Shown here in pieces: positions 27,695 through 36,357 of a stretch of 64,000 bases of DNA. The DNA is from Chloroflexota bacterium. GTDB taxonomy: Bacteria > Chloroflexota > UBA11872. The position numbers and the translations under genes were made by a program. Numbering within the stretch: the first letter of the stretch is position 1; each line of letters begins with the position of its first letter. Location of the stretch: assembly GCA_022821645.1 (NCBI GenBank), contig JAJEDE010000022.1, positions 1 through 64,000 on the forward strand, written 5' to 3'. Under the pieces are notes generated by a model that had not been told where the DNA came from, ran no database searches, and saw nothing but the letters and a program-made list of their open reading frames with translations.

Positions 27695-28648
27695 CTAGCT
27701 GGCTGGGGGAAGCTCCTCCGCCTCGAGCAGGGCCTCGAGTTCACGCCATTCGGCAGGGGACATGCCCACGTCTCGGCGGGTGACGGTCTCCCCACGGAGG
27801 CGTCGGCGAACGACTTCGAGGCCCTTGGCGGAGAGGTTGGCGCCGCCAACCCGGTAGTCCATGAAGGCGGCGTAGGTGAGGGGCGCCCAGCGGCGGACGG
27901 TGTCGAGCATGACGGTGGCATAGGCGCGGATTTCGTACTGGGCATGGGCGTCGCTGCGCAGCCAGAGGAAGTGCAGCAGGTTGTGCAGATTCACTTTCCA
28001 GTACCACTGGGTGTAGAAGCCGAGGGACAGGTTCATGCGGGCCAGTTCGCGGGCCAGCCCCTGCCGAGTCTCATCGAGCACGTTTCCCTGGACGTCTTCG
28101 TTGAGCATTTCCTCGTAGTGGGCGTAGGCCTGCTCGGCGTCGGTTCGCAGCAGATCGAAGACGCGCGCCGCCTCGTCACCGGACACAACGTCGCCGCGGC
28201 CCTGCCGGTTGCTGGTGGACTGGGCAGCCAGGTGTTCCGGCTCCGGGATGTAGAACTCGTTGTCGAGGATGGAGTAGCGAGCGGAGTACTCGTTGACGCT
28301 GGCGGTGCGATGCCGGATCCACTGGCGGGCGACGAAGATAGGCAGCTTGACGTGGTACTTGATGTCACACATCTCGAACGGCGTGGTGTGGGCGTGACGC
28401 ATGAGGTAACGGATCAGGCCAGCGTCCTGCCGGGCGCGCTTGGTGCCGGCGCCGTAGGAAACGCGGGCGGCCTGCACCACGGCGCTGTCGCTGCCCATGT
28501 AGTCGATGACGCGCACGAAGCCGTGATCAAGAACAGGCAGGGCCTGGTAGAGGATTGACTCAAGGTCTGGAACGGTCAGACGACGCGTTGGGGTCTGGAC
28601 AGCGCGCAGGTTTTCGATTTCCTGCTGTTCGCTGGAACCAATCGGCAT
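27695..28648 (-). CDS. thyX: Flavin-dependent thymidylate synthase
   Basis: A 317-aa ThyX that methylates dUMP to dTMP using FAD, NADPH and methylene-THF. The signature [14 protein letters not shown] spans 112-125. Further FAD/dUMP-binding residues are in [14 protein letters not shown] and in [22 protein letters not shown]. About 60-80 residues longer than typical ThyX, with extra sequence at both ends. ATG 28648 chosen because upstream in-frame sequence lies antisense to the next gene and is non-coding in character. Convergent with kamA, 37 bp apart. Confidence 0.96.
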   Translation of the reverse strand: MPIGSSEQQEIENLRAVQTPTRRLTVPDLESILYQALPVLDHGFVRVIDYMGSDSAVVQAARVSYGAGTKRARQDAGLIRYLMRHAHTTPFEMCDIKYHVKLPIFVARQWIRHRTASVNEYSARYSILDNEFYIPEPEHLAAQSTSNRQGRGDVVSGDEAARVFDLLRTDAEQAYAHYEEMLNEDVQGNVLDETRQGLARELARMNLSLGFYTQWYWKVNLHNLLHFLWLRSDAHAQYEIRAYATVMLDTVRRWAPLTYAAFMDYRVGGANLSAKGLEVVRRRLRGETVTRRDVGMSPAEWRELEALLEAEELPPAS

Positions 28649-28706
28649 CAGGCCGTCCCGAAATGCACGCGGGCGGCGCGAGTATAGGGGCGGCGGACGT
28701 TCGGCC

Positions 28707-30608
28707 CTAGAGCGGCGGGGCGAGACCGAAGGCGCGCATGTAGTCGGCGCCGACCTTGGCAATCTGGACCTGCTGGCCGGGCGGAGCGTCGGGCACCCAT
28801 TCCAGGCGAACTCGCTGGAAGTGCTGGACGATGCGTCCGTGCTCGACGACCTCCTGGGAAATGGGATAGCCGAAGCGTTCGAGCCCGCCCTGGGTTTCCC
28901 AGAACCGGAGGAAGCCGAAATGCACGCTGTGGCCAGTTTCGGGGAAGTAGCGGTGGTCGGGCACGGTGGGGAAGGGGGTGTCGCCAGCAAATGGGCGGCG
29001 CGGGGCGGTGAGGGCGTCGTTGAGCAGCCCAAGCTGGGTCTCGTAGGGCGTGCCGGCCAGTTCGGGGTGGTATTCGAAGCGGGCGCGCTCGAAGTACTGG
29101 ACGGTGCGGCCGTTCTGGACGAACTCCTCGGTGAGCGGCAGGCCGAAGGCGGGCACACCGCCGCGGGCGTTGAAGTACTTGAGGAAGCCGTGGCGGACGT
29201 TGTGCCCGGTCTCGTCGAAGTAGACGGATTGCCCCCCGGGCAGATTGAGCGGCTCGACGCGTTCGATCAGCGGGTAGTTGCGGACAATCGCGAATCTTGT
29301 GCTGTAAAGCAGGCCGGCCTCGGTTGGGGTGCGCTGATTGAAGCGGAGGGCGAAGTTCCAGGCGCTGATGGTTTGCCGGCCGCGCTGGCCGTTGAGACCG
29401 ATGATGATCAATCGGCCGGTCGGTGAGCGGTCACTGAAGTCCAGCGATTCGAGCGTGCCGATCGATTCGTGGTAGAGCCCCTGCAGGAGGCTGGCTGAGA
29501 ATTCGGGGGTGGACCAGGTGCTCAGCGGGGAATCGGCGTCCCAGGGCCTGCCATTGGGATCAATGTCGACGACGGAGCGCAGATACGGAACTGGTTGCCC
29601 GCCGAACACGTGCTCGTTGGCCTCGGTACGTCCGTTTGCCGTACTAAAGAAGTACGCAATGATGGGCTGGCCGGCATGGGTCAATACGCGGCGGGCGGTC
29701 GCCTGAACGGCGGCGGTGGTTTCCGGCCGCTCGTGGTTCACGCCGAGATAGACCTGGTCCTGGGTCGTATCGACGACGTCCAAGATCGAGTTACCCGGAT
29801 CGAGGCTGATCAGCGCGTAGGTGCGCGCGGCCATGGCCTGGGCCTTGAGGGCCTCGGCGGGCCAGTGGTACGGCATTTCGGCCGGCACGACGCCAAGCAG
29901 ATAGTCCTCAAGCGTTACGACGTTGACGGTGTCCACCAGGCCTTCGGCGTCCTGATAGACGCGTACGGACCCGCGGTAGACGTCGTAGTACTGACCGGGC
30001 GCGCCTTCGACTTGGTTGGTGTACTTGTAGTGCACCAGCAAGCGGGTGTGGGGCTCGAGGGGGACGACCTCGATCTGGCCCGGCAGGTCGAAGTCCCACA
30101 TGTGCCCGCCCGCGGCGTCGATCAGGCGAACGGTGATTCGGTGCACGCCGGGGTGGTCGAGCAAGCGCAGACGGGCGCCGGGCGGCAGCGGATCGGTCAC
30201 ACCCGAGATGGCCCACTGGCCGCCGATCCCCACGATGTCGCCCGCGAGTCCGTTGGAGGAAGCAGCTGAACCGTCGATTGCCGCTGGCCGGTAGTTGCGG
30301 TCGATCAGTACGCGGATGGGAGTCTGATCGGTTGGGGAATCGGTGATGTCGATGTCGGTGTAGTAGGCGCGGACGATATCGTCGGCGGATTGCCCCGCCA
30401 GAGCCCGACCGCGGGCGCCCCACTGGGACATGCCGACGCCGTGGCCCCAGCCCTGGCCTTCGATCCGAATCGTCTGGCCGGTCTGGAGGGGCAGTACGTC
30501 GGCAAGGGACGCGGCAGGCGGTGCCACCGCGAGCGCCAGCGCGACAGCGCAGGCAAGCAGGCGAAGGGGGCCGCGCCGGCAATGGCGGCGATAGCGGACG
30601 GCGTTCAC
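28707..30608 (-). CDS. Secreted SpoIID/LytB-domain protein with C-terminal repeats
   Basis: A 633-aa exported protein. The signal peptide ([26 protein letters not shown]) is followed by the motif [15 protein letters not shown] near residue 52. The SpoIID domain proper runs about 195-370 ([34 protein letters not shown]), the peptidoglycan glycosidase domain of sporulation protein SpoIID and amidase enhancer LytB. The C-terminus (about 450-630) has repeats of the form YFxETGHxVxxGFLxxxxxxGGxxxFGxP and [21 protein letters not shown], typical of Chloroflexota surface proteins. No other sporulation gene is visible, so a role in cell-wall remodelling is likelier than sporulation. GTG start. Confidence 0.9.
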   Translation of the reverse strand: MNAVRYRRHCRRGPLRLLACAVALALAVAPPAASLADVLPLQTGQTIRIEGQGWGHGVGMSQWGARGRALAGQSADDIVRAYYTDIDITDSPTDQTPIRVLIDRNYRPAAIDGSAASSNGLAGDIVGIGGQWAISGVTDPLPPGARLRLLDHPGVHRITVRLIDAAGGHMWDFDLPGQIEVVPLEPHTRLLVHYKYTNQVEGAPGQYYDVYRGSVRVYQDAEGLVDTVNVVTLEDYLLGVVPAEMPYHWPAEALKAQAMAARTYALISLDPGNSILDVVDTTQDQVYLGVNHERPETTAAVQATARRVLTHAGQPIIAYFFSTANGRTEANEHVFGGQPVPYLRSVVDIDPNGRPWDADSPLSTWSTPEFSASLLQGLYHESIGTLESLDFSDRSPTGRLIIIGLNGQRGRQTISAWNFALRFNQRTPTEAGLLYSTRFAIVRNYPLIERVEPLNLPGGQSVYFDETGHNVRHGFLKYFNARGGVPAFGLPLTEEFVQNGRTVQYFERARFEYHPELAGTPYETQLGLLNDALTAPRRPFAGDTPFPTVPDHRYFPETGHSVHFGFLRFWETQGGLERFGYPISQEVVEHGRIVQHFQRVRLEWVPDAPPGQQVQIAKVGADYMRAFGLAPPL

Positions 30609-30637
30609 AGAATTTTCCGATGCATGCGGCTGCGTGG

Positions 30638-32266
30638 TCAGGTCATGCGCTGGTAGGCGCCGTAGTCGATGGGCGCCTCGATAACGAGCGGCTCCGAGGC
30701 CGATAGGCCGTCACTTACCACTTTAGCGGCGACGGCCGGTGAATCAACGCGCTCGGCTTGGAGGCCGAAGCTGCGGGCCAGCGCGACAAAGTCTGGCGGC
30801 GTGAAGTCGTTGGGCATGGGGTCGTGCTCAAGCTGTTCGGCTTTGAGGCGGATCAGCGCAAGCGACGCGTCGACGAGCACGAGGTACACGAGGCCCGGCG
30901 GCTTGAGACGGGCCAGGGTTCCGAGCTCGCCGGCGAACATGAGTGCGCCGCCGTCGCCGGTAACGGCCAGGGCGCGTGTGTCGGGGCACGTGAGCTTGAA
31001 GCCTAAGGCGCTGGGCAGCGCCCAACCCATGCCGGAGAGCCCGTTGGCGACGAAGTAGGTGTGCGGCGCTGGCGCGTCCCAGTACTGGGCGAGGTACAGC
31101 TTGTGCATGCCGACATCGGAGATGAGGGCGGTGTCGGACGGGGCGGCGGCCCGGATGGCCTTGAAGAGTGGGTCGACGTCAATGCCGTCGGAGGGGGCGT
31201 CCGCCGGGTGATCGGTACCGGCGGGACCGGCCTGGAGGTCTGCTCGAGCGGCGCTGCGGGCTTGCGAGGCGCGGTCGGCCGCGCTTATGCGATTCGGGGG
31301 ACGGTCGACCTTGGCCAGGCACTCCAACATGGCAGCCACGTCACCAACGATGGGGGTATGCGGGAGCGAGCCGTCCTGGAGGTCGTAGGCGGTGAGGTTG
31401 AAGCCAGCCGGGCCGTCCCAGGGCCAGATGAGGTCGACGCCGTCCATGCCGACCCCCAGCACCAGGTCGGCGGACTGAATCAGCTCGAACACGCCGCGAG
31501 ATCCGTAGGAAGCCAGGGTGCCGGCGTGGAGGCGATGGTCGCCGGGGAACCAGCCCCGCGCCTTCACCTGGGTGACGACGGGAATGTCGGAACCGATCGC
31601 CAGTTGAGCAACGCGCCTGGCGATGGCGGATGTTCGGGCTTCCAGCCCAAGCACCGCGACGGGCTGCGTCGCCTGCGCCAACCGCTGCTCGACCTCGCCA
31701 AGCTCCGACGGCACGGCTGGGGATGCCGCAACGGCATTGGCCGCTACGCCTGGCTGACTTGCGGCTGGGAGCGTGGCGACTGAACTCGGTACGGACAGGT
31801 GCGCCGCACCCGGCATACCGTTGGTGGCTGCCGACCAGGCGGCGGGGAGCACGGCGCCCACATTCTGCGGGCTGACGCGCGCGCTGTACTTGACGGCTGG
31901 AGCCATGGCTCCGGGAATGTTGAAGACTTGGTGCCGCTGGCCGGCGGCTTCCTCGGGCGTTACGTCAGCCGAAATGCCAAGTACCGGGGAGCGTTCCAGG
32001 GTGGCCTGGGCGAGGCCTGCAAAAAGGTTGGCGGCCCCGGGTCCAAGCGTGCCGACGCAAACCCCGGGCCGGCCGGTGAGCTGGCCCTCGGTGTCGGCCA
32101 TGTAGGCGGCGGCCGCCTCGTGATGGGTCAGGACGAATCCAATCCTGCGGCGCTGAAGGGCGTCGAGCACGGGCAGCATTTCGCCGCCGGTGACGCCGTA
32201 GGCGCGACCGACGCCTTGCCGGGCCAGAAAGGATGCGATGACGTCGGCGACGGTTACGTCAGGCAC
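30638..32266 (-). CDS. Thiamine-diphosphate-dependent enzyme, acetolactate synthase-like
   Basis: A 542-aa ThDP enzyme with the three-domain IlvB/benzoylformate-decarboxylase layout. The cofactor-activating Glu is E50 in THHEAAAAYMAD, followed by GTLGPGAANLFAGLAQA. The ThDP/Mg motif is in the C-terminal domain (VTGDGGALMFAGELGTLAR ... LVDASL); the usual Asn-Asp at its end reads Val-Asp-Ala. GTG 32266 is chosen because the PYR domain begins right there (VTVADVIASFLARQGV); a TTG at 32350 adds unconserved sequence. No small subunit IlvN is nearby, so biosynthetic acetolactate synthase is not proven; a decarboxylase or carboligase is equally possible. Confidence 0.88.
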   Translation of the reverse strand: MPDVTVADVIASFLARQGVGRAYGVTGGEMLPVLDALQRRRIGFVLTHHEAAAAYMADTEGQLTGRPGVCVGTLGPGAANLFAGLAQATLERSPVLGISADVTPEEAAGQRHQVFNIPGAMAPAVKYSARVSPQNVGAVLPAAWSAATNGMPGAAHLSVPSSVATLPAASQPGVAANAVAASPAVPSELGEVEQRLAQATQPVAVLGLEARTSAIARRVAQLAIGSDIPVVTQVKARGWFPGDHRLHAGTLASYGSRGVFELIQSADLVLGVGMDGVDLIWPWDGPAGFNLTAYDLQDGSLPHTPIVGDVAAMLECLAKVDRPPNRISAADRASQARSAARADLQAGPAGTDHPADAPSDGIDVDPLFKAIRAAAPSDTALISDVGMHKLYLAQYWDAPAPHTYFVANGLSGMGWALPSALGFKLTCPDTRALAVTGDGGALMFAGELGTLARLKPPGLVYLVLVDASLALIRLKAEQLEHDPMPNDFTPPDFVALARSFGLQAERVDSPAVAAKVVSDGLSASEPLVIEAPIDYGAYQRMT

Positions 32267-32491
32267 GGGCAGTGAGGCGAGTAACGGAGCATCTTCCGAG
32301 TGTAGGCGACAGGCGACCGAGGTGGATTCCTTTGTCCAATTCCCAATCAAGCCGAGTTGTCATCCAGCCATCAATCGGGGTTTAGGGGCCGGACGCGATT
32401 CCCTTCACAGACTGGGAGAAATCTGTTCGAGAATCGTGGGACTCGGGCGTGGTGGACTTAATCCGGGTGCTTTGTCCCTCGCGCCAGACGC

Positions 32492-32788
32492 TCAGCCGAA
32501 GAATCGGACGATGAGTCCGGTGGCGGCGGCGGCGGCGCTGACCGATCCAAAGACGGCGATCACCATCCAGCGGGTCTGGCTATGAAGGTCAGATTTGAAC
32601 TCAGCGCGCGTCGCGTGGAGTTCGGCTCGCAAGTCGGCCAGGTCGGCCTTCGTCGCGTAGTGCGCCAGGGTGCGATGCAACTCGTCGCGCAACTCAGCCA
32701 GATCTGCCTTGGTCGCATAGTGCGTCAGTGCGCGCTGTAGTTCGTCGCGCAGGTCGTCTCGGGTGAGCGGGGCGGCGTCAGTAGCCAT
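32492..32788 (-). CDS. Small coiled-coil membrane protein
   Basis: A 98-aa protein with a duplicated amphipathic segment (DELQRALTHYATKADLAELR and DELHRTLAHYATKADLADLR) followed by one transmembrane helix near the C-terminus (WMVIAVFGSVSAAAAATGLIV). This tandem HYATKADLAxLR pattern is seen in DUF1640/CCDC90-like coiled-coil proteins of bacteria. Probably membrane-anchored with a cytoplasmic coiled coil; function unknown. ATG 32788. Flanked downstream by 225 bp of non-coding DNA and upstream by the 21-bp repeat array. Confidence 0.8.
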   Translation of the reverse strand: MATDAAPLTRDDLRDELQRALTHYATKADLAELRDELHRTLAHYATKADLADLRAELHATRAEFKSDLHSQTRWMVIAVFGSVSAAAAATGLIVRFFG

Positions 32789-32819
32789 TGCAAGTGGTCT
32801 CCCTTCTCCACTTCCTCAC

Positions 32820-32932
32820 TGAACACCTGCCCCGTCAGACTGAACACATTGTCGCCGAAAGTGAACACATTCGGCCAGAAACTGAACACATTCGGCGAAA
32901 AACTGAACACATTGCCCCGACCGAGTGAACAC
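32820..32932. repeat. Six-copy 21-bp tandem repeat array
   Basis: TGAACAC occurs at 32820, 32841, 32862, 32883, 32904 and 32926, a period of 21 bp four times and 22 bp once. The inner copies extend to TGAACACATT followed by a variable CG-rich half (TCGGCGAAAA-like). The 21-bp spacing puts every copy on the same face of the helix, as for cooperative protein-binding sites. Arrays like this occur at the ends of IS21-family and Tn7-like elements as transposase-binding sites; no transposase is present here. Confidence 0.85.
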
Positions 32933-33048
32933 ATCCCACGTCCCGCCCGCTCCCCGCCTCTTCCGAGCCTCTCCCTCCAAGCTCCCTTTCTTCTCCGGCT
33001 CCTTTCTCACTCCTCGGCCCTTTCCCCTTCTTGCCACCCCTATCACCC

Positions 33049-33077
33049 TTGCCCGTTGTAACCAGTTCGTATACAAT
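33049..33077 (+). promoter_or_regulatory. Promoter-like -35/-10 pair
   Basis: TTGCCC (33049-33054) and TACAAT (33072-33077) are separated by 17 bp, a good SigA-type arrangement, in an AT-richer pocket (GTATACAATGGAAAC). The transcript would run through the hairpin at 33314-33356 towards cmk, or encode a non-coding RNA. Prediction only. Confidence 0.4.
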
Positions 33078-33313
33078 GGAAACATCCTGTCCCAGCCCCC
33101 GAATCCTCCATGCTCGCCCGCCTTCTCCGCCTGCGCGGCGCTTCCGTCACCGAGCGTCCCCGCTGGTTCTTCGCCATGCGTAGAGGCCGATCGAGACGCC
33201 TCCGCCCCACCCCCTCGCCATGTCCGCGCTCCCAGCGTCGCTGGGGCCGTCCTGCCGTCCCCAGGCAGCCCCAACCTTCGTCGCCGGCCCGCCAAAAAAT
33301 CCGCCTAAGCGCT

Positions 33314-33356
33314 CTCTCGCCAGCCCGAACCCCTTCGGGGTTCGGGCTGGCGAGAG
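33314..33356. repeat. Perfect 20-bp inverted repeat (hairpin)
   Basis: Positions 33314-33333 (CTCTCGCCAGCCCGAACCCC) pair without mismatch with 33337-33356 around a TTC loop. No T-run follows on either strand. The stem is far longer than needed for a terminator, and fits a REP/MITE-like palindrome or a very stable RNA hairpin. Confidence 0.85.
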
Positions 33357-33517
33357 TGCGCTCCCCCCTTCACCCCCACCGCTTTCCGCCCCCGACCATC
33401 CGTTCTCAGTCCCATCCGCTCGCCACGACCGCCGGTTGCGCTGCCACTAGCGCCGCCGATCGGTCTGAACCGGCCCCCGGCGAATGCGGGCAGCGAGGGT
33501 GGGGTGTGGGCTGTTTT

Positions 33518-33523
33518 TATACT
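33518..33523 (+). promoter_or_regulatory. -10-like element upstream of cmk
   Basis: TATACT within TTTTTATACTGG, 42 bp before the cmk ATG. The -35 region is weak (GAGGGT at the 17-bp position). The same TATACT hexamer appears before yebC on the opposite strand. Confidence 0.4.
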
Positions 33524-33565
33524 GGGCGGCCGTCCCCGAGAGAGACTGCGGGTTTGGTGCGTCTT

Positions 33566-34258
33566 ATGTCAGCGCCGGTCGTCACGATCGATGGACCCGT
33601 TGGGTCGGGGAAGAGCACCGTCGGACAGTTACTTGCCGAGCGATGCGGGTACGTGTGCGTAGATAGCGGGCTGTTCTACCGCGCGGCGGCGCTGGCGGCG
33701 CTGCGAGCGGGCGCAGACCCGGAAAACGCCAACGAGGTACTTGCGGCGATTGCGAATCTGAACCTGGCATTCCGTCCGAAGGCCGACGGCGCCTATCGCA
33801 CGCGGGTGCTGTCCGAGGGCGAAGACGTGACCGAGGGCGTGTACAGCGCGAGGGTGGAGGCCATTGTTTCGGACGTATCGCGGCTGCCGCAAGTCCGCGC
33901 TCAGTTGCTGGGAGAGCAGCGCCGGGTGATTGGGCAAGGCGCCGTGGTTGCCCTGGGGCGCGACATTGGGACGGTTGTTTGGCCGGAGGCCGAGTTGAAG
34001 GTGTACCTGGACGCACCGCTGGAAACTCGCGCCCTCCGCAAGTGGGAGCAGCGGCGGGCGGACGGGGAGAATATCGACCTTGCAAGCGTGCGAGATCTAC
34101 TCGAAACGCGGGACCGGATCGACAGTACGCGTGCCGACGCGCCGCTGACGGCAGCCGCCGACGCGGTGTGGATTGATTCCGCGGACAGCAGCCCGGCGGA
34201 GGTCGTGACGCAGATCGAGACGCTCCTGCGCGAGCGCGGCCTGGACGGCCGTCACTGA
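33566..34258 (+). CDS. cmk: Cytidylate kinase
   Basis: A 230-aa (d)CMP kinase supplying CDP/dCDP. The P-loop is GPVGSGKST (residues 10-18), followed by the NMP-binding VDSGLFYRA (32-40), where the family usually has DTGAMYR. The C-terminal LID region holds KWEQRRADGENIDLASV and DRIDSTRADAPL, matching the family RD..DS.R..aPL block. ATG 33566 is the natural start since MSAPVVTIDG begins strand 1. First gene of the cmk-plsC-der-plsY-recX cluster; 1 bp separates it from plsC. Confidence 0.93.
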   Translation: MSAPVVTIDGPVGSGKSTVGQLLAERCGYVCVDSGLFYRAAALAALRAGADPENANEVLAAIANLNLAFRPKADGAYRTRVLSEGEDVTEGVYSARVEAIVSDVSRLPQVRAQLLGEQRRVIGQGAVVALGRDIGTVVWPEAELKVYLDAPLETRALRKWEQRRADGENIDLASVRDLLETRDRIDSTRADAPLTAAADAVWIDSADSSPAEVVTQIETLLRERGLDGRH

Positions 34259-34259
34259 A

Positions 34260-34931
34260 ATGCGCCGGGACTCAAGCTGGGAACCGCCGTGGATCATCAG
34301 GACGATCTACGCCTTCTGGCAACTGCTGGGCCGCTTTGTGGTGTTTCCCTTCCTGTTTCGGGTGCGCGTGGAGGGGGTTGAGCGGGTACCCGAGGAGGGC
34401 GCCATCATCGTGGCGTCGAACCACTTCACGCAGTTCGACCCGATCCTGACGGGCTCGTACGTGCGGCGCTACCTGACCTTCATGGCAAAGCGGGAGGTGG
34501 TGGAATCGCCGACGGTAGGGTGGCTGTGCCGCGCGTGGGGCGTGCTGCCGGTAAACCGCGACGGGATGGATCTGCCGGCGGTGCGGCAAATGCTGCGCAT
34601 CCTGCGCAGCGACAAAGCCATGATGATGTATCCGGAGGGCACACGCAGCCGGGATGCAAAGTTGCGCCGGCCGCAACCGGGGGCGGCGTACGCGGCCATG
34701 AAGCTGGGCACACCAGTGGTTCCGGTGTCGATCTGGGGCACCGAAGCGTTCTCCTGGCGGCGGCGGCTCACGAAGGGCCGAATGCCGGTGAACCTCAGGG
34801 TTGGCGAACCGCTGGACCTGGGACGTCGGCCGGGACGTATTCCCGAGGACGAGTTGCAGGCGGCGGGCAACGCCATCATGCAGGCAATTGCCGCGAATCT
34901 GCCGCCGAGCTATCGGGGTCCGTATGGCTAA
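34260..34931 (+). CDS. plsC: 1-acyl-sn-glycerol-3-phosphate acyltransferase
   Basis: A 223-aa PlsC-family acyltransferase making phosphatidic acid. The catalytic HX4D motif is H55-D60 (NHFTQFD), the substrate-binding motif is PEGTRS (125-130), and a third block is GTPVVPVSIWG. One hydrophobic helix near the N-terminus (LLGRFVVFPFLF) may associate with the membrane. The cmk-plsC neighbourhood is common in bacteria and the downstream plsY provides the preceding step of the same pathway. Its end overlaps der by 8 nt. Confidence 0.95.
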   Translation: MRRDSSWEPPWIIRTIYAFWQLLGRFVVFPFLFRVRVEGVERVPEEGAIIVASNHFTQFDPILTGSYVRRYLTFMAKREVVESPTVGWLCRAWGVLPVNRDGMDLPAVRQMLRILRSDKAMMMYPEGTRSRDAKLRRPQPGAAYAAMKLGTPVVPVSIWGTEAFSWRRRLTKGRMPVNLRVGEPLDLGRRPGRIPEDELQAAGNAIMQAIAANLPPSYRGPYG

Positions 34932-36279
34932 CGGAGGCCGCGGCGGTTCGAGCACGGTCACAGCGGTAGCAGGCGGCGCGGCGCTGGTTGCGATCGTGGG
35001 CCGTCCGAATGTCGGCAAGTCCACGTTGTTCAATCGCCTGATGGGCTCGCGGGTGGCGGTGGTGGCCGACGAACCGGGGACGACGCGGGATCGGATTTAC
35101 GGAGAAATCGAGTGGCGCGGACGCGGCCTGGCGATCGTGGATACGGCTGGAATCGCCTGGCGCGACCCGGCGCCCGTGGCGGCGCACGCGGAGGCGCAGG
35201 CGCGGCTGGCCGCGGCCGAGGCCGACCTGGCGCTCATCGTCACGGACGCGACGACAGGGCCAACTGAGCTGGACCTGGCGGTGGCGCGTGAAGTGCTGCG
35301 GGCGGGAATCCCGTACCTGCTCGTGGTGAACAAGGTGGACGCCCCACAGCATCGAGACAGCGTTCCCGAGTTCTACGCGCTGGGGTTGGGCGATCCGATG
35401 GCTATCTCGGCCATGCACGGAACGGCCACCGGCGATTTACTGGATGCGGTAACCGAGCGCATGCCGGCCGACGACTATCGGGCCGTGGCGGATACGCGGC
35501 CCCGCATTGCCATTGTGGGGCGACCGAACGTGGGCAAGTCGTCCTTGCTGAATGCGCTGCTTGGCGAGGCGCGGGCGTTGGTGCACGACGCGCCCGGGAC
35601 GACGCGCGACAGCGTGGACACGCTGGTGGAATGGGAAGGCAACGAGGTCTGGCTGGTGGACACGGCCGGCATCCGGCGTCGTGGTCACATCGAGCGCGGC
35701 ATCGAGCAGCACAGCGTGCTGCGGGCGATGCGCTCGATGCAGCACGCCGATGTGGGGGTCGTGGTTATCGATGCATACGAAGGACCGACTCAGCAGGATG
35801 CGCATGTGGCGGGCTTCGTCCTGGATGCGGGCAAGGGCGTGACGGTAGCGGCGAACAAATGGGATCTGATACGAGGCAAGGAAGAAGTGGCGCGGGTGGA
35901 GCACCACCTTGGGCGCATCTTCCATTTCCTGCCGCAAAGCCCGCTGGTGCGAATCTCGGCCAAGACTGGTCGAAACCTGGATCATGTGCTGCCGATGGCG
36001 CTGGAGATTCATCGGATTCGGCAGCAGCGCATCCCGACCTCGCGCCTGAATGCCTTCCTGCGGGCATGGGTGGGTCGCCGGGATTTGCCTTCGCGACGAG
36101 GTCGAGCCGCGCGATTCAAGTACGCGACGCAAACCGGGACCGCGCCGCCGGAGTTCGCGTTGTTCTTCTCGAATCCCGAACACGTGCATCGGAGCTACGT
36201 CCGCTACCTGGAGAATGGCCTGCGGCAGGAGTTTGGATTCGACGGGACGCCCATGCGCTTGAGTTTGCGGTCGTCCTGA
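34924..36279 (+). CDS. der: Ribosome-assembly GTPase Der (EngA)
   Basis: A 451-aa double-GTPase required for 50S subunit maturation. Two G-domains each begin with VGRPNVGKS (G1 at 26-33 and near 197). G3 motifs are VDTAGI in both, and G4 motifs are NKVD and NKWD. The C-terminal KH-like domain includes RIPTSRLNAFLRAW and PEFALFFSNPEHVHRSYVRYLENGLRQEF. Complete. ATG 34924 lies within the end of plsC; the N-terminal 20 residues before G1 are Gly/Ala-rich. Confidence 0.98.
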   Translation: MANGGRGGSSTVTAVAGGAALVAIVGRPNVGKSTLFNRLMGSRVAVVADEPGTTRDRIYGEIEWRGRGLAIVDTAGIAWRDPAPVAAHAEAQARLAAAEADLALIVTDATTGPTELDLAVAREVLRAGIPYLLVVNKVDAPQHRDSVPEFYALGLGDPMAISAMHGTATGDLLDAVTERMPADDYRAVADTRPRIAIVGRPNVGKSSLLNALLGEARALVHDAPGTTRDSVDTLVEWEGNEVWLVDTAGIRRRGHIERGIEQHSVLRAMRSMQHADVGVVVIDAYEGPTQQDAHVAGFVLDAGKGVTVAANKWDLIRGKEEVARVEHHLGRIFHFLPQSPLVRISAKTGRNLDHVLPMALEIHRIRQQRIPTSRLNAFLRAWVGRRDLPSRRGRAARFKYATQTGTAPPEFALFFSNPEHVHRSYVRYLENGLRQEFGFDGTPMRLSLRSS

Positions 36280-36357
36280 TAGGCGAGTCTCTGGTTTGAC
36301 AGAGGCGTGGGACGGGCCGAAGCTGGCGCAAACTCGTCGGGCTGTGGGGCGCTCCCG

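Larger units (their letters stand above)
32789..33565. other. Non-coding island before cmk
   Basis: I see no believable gene in this stretch of almost 780 bp. It contains, in order, a six-copy 21-bp tandem repeat (32820-32932), a polypyrimidine tract on the plus strand (about 32937-33055), a promoter-like pair at 33049-33077, a perfect 20-bp hairpin (33314-33356), and a -10-like TATACT (33518-33523) in front of cmk. Short open frames crossing it are low complexity (Pro/Ser/Arg), and one minus-strand frame merely translates the tandem repeat as VFSF-type heptads. It may be the scar of a mobile element (inference). Confidence 0.6.

Noticed and set aside
28707..30608. Evidence for sporulation
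   Set aside because: Only a SpoIID-like domain is present; such domains are common in wall-modifying proteins of non-spore-formers, and no other spo gene is in the window.
32820..32932. CRISPR array
   Set aside because: The units are contiguous 21-mers without unique 30-40-bp spacers, and no cas genes are near.
32816..33295. Minus-strand open frame translating the 21-bp repeats as VFSF heptads
   Set aside because: The heptad pattern is just the 21-bp DNA period; upstream sequence is low-complexity Arg/Gly, and no start with a Shine-Dalgarno is present.
33110..33565. Long N-terminal extension of cmk
   Set aside because: The in-frame sequence is Arg/Pro/Ser-rich and runs through the 20-bp palindrome; the kinase fold starts at ATG 33566.
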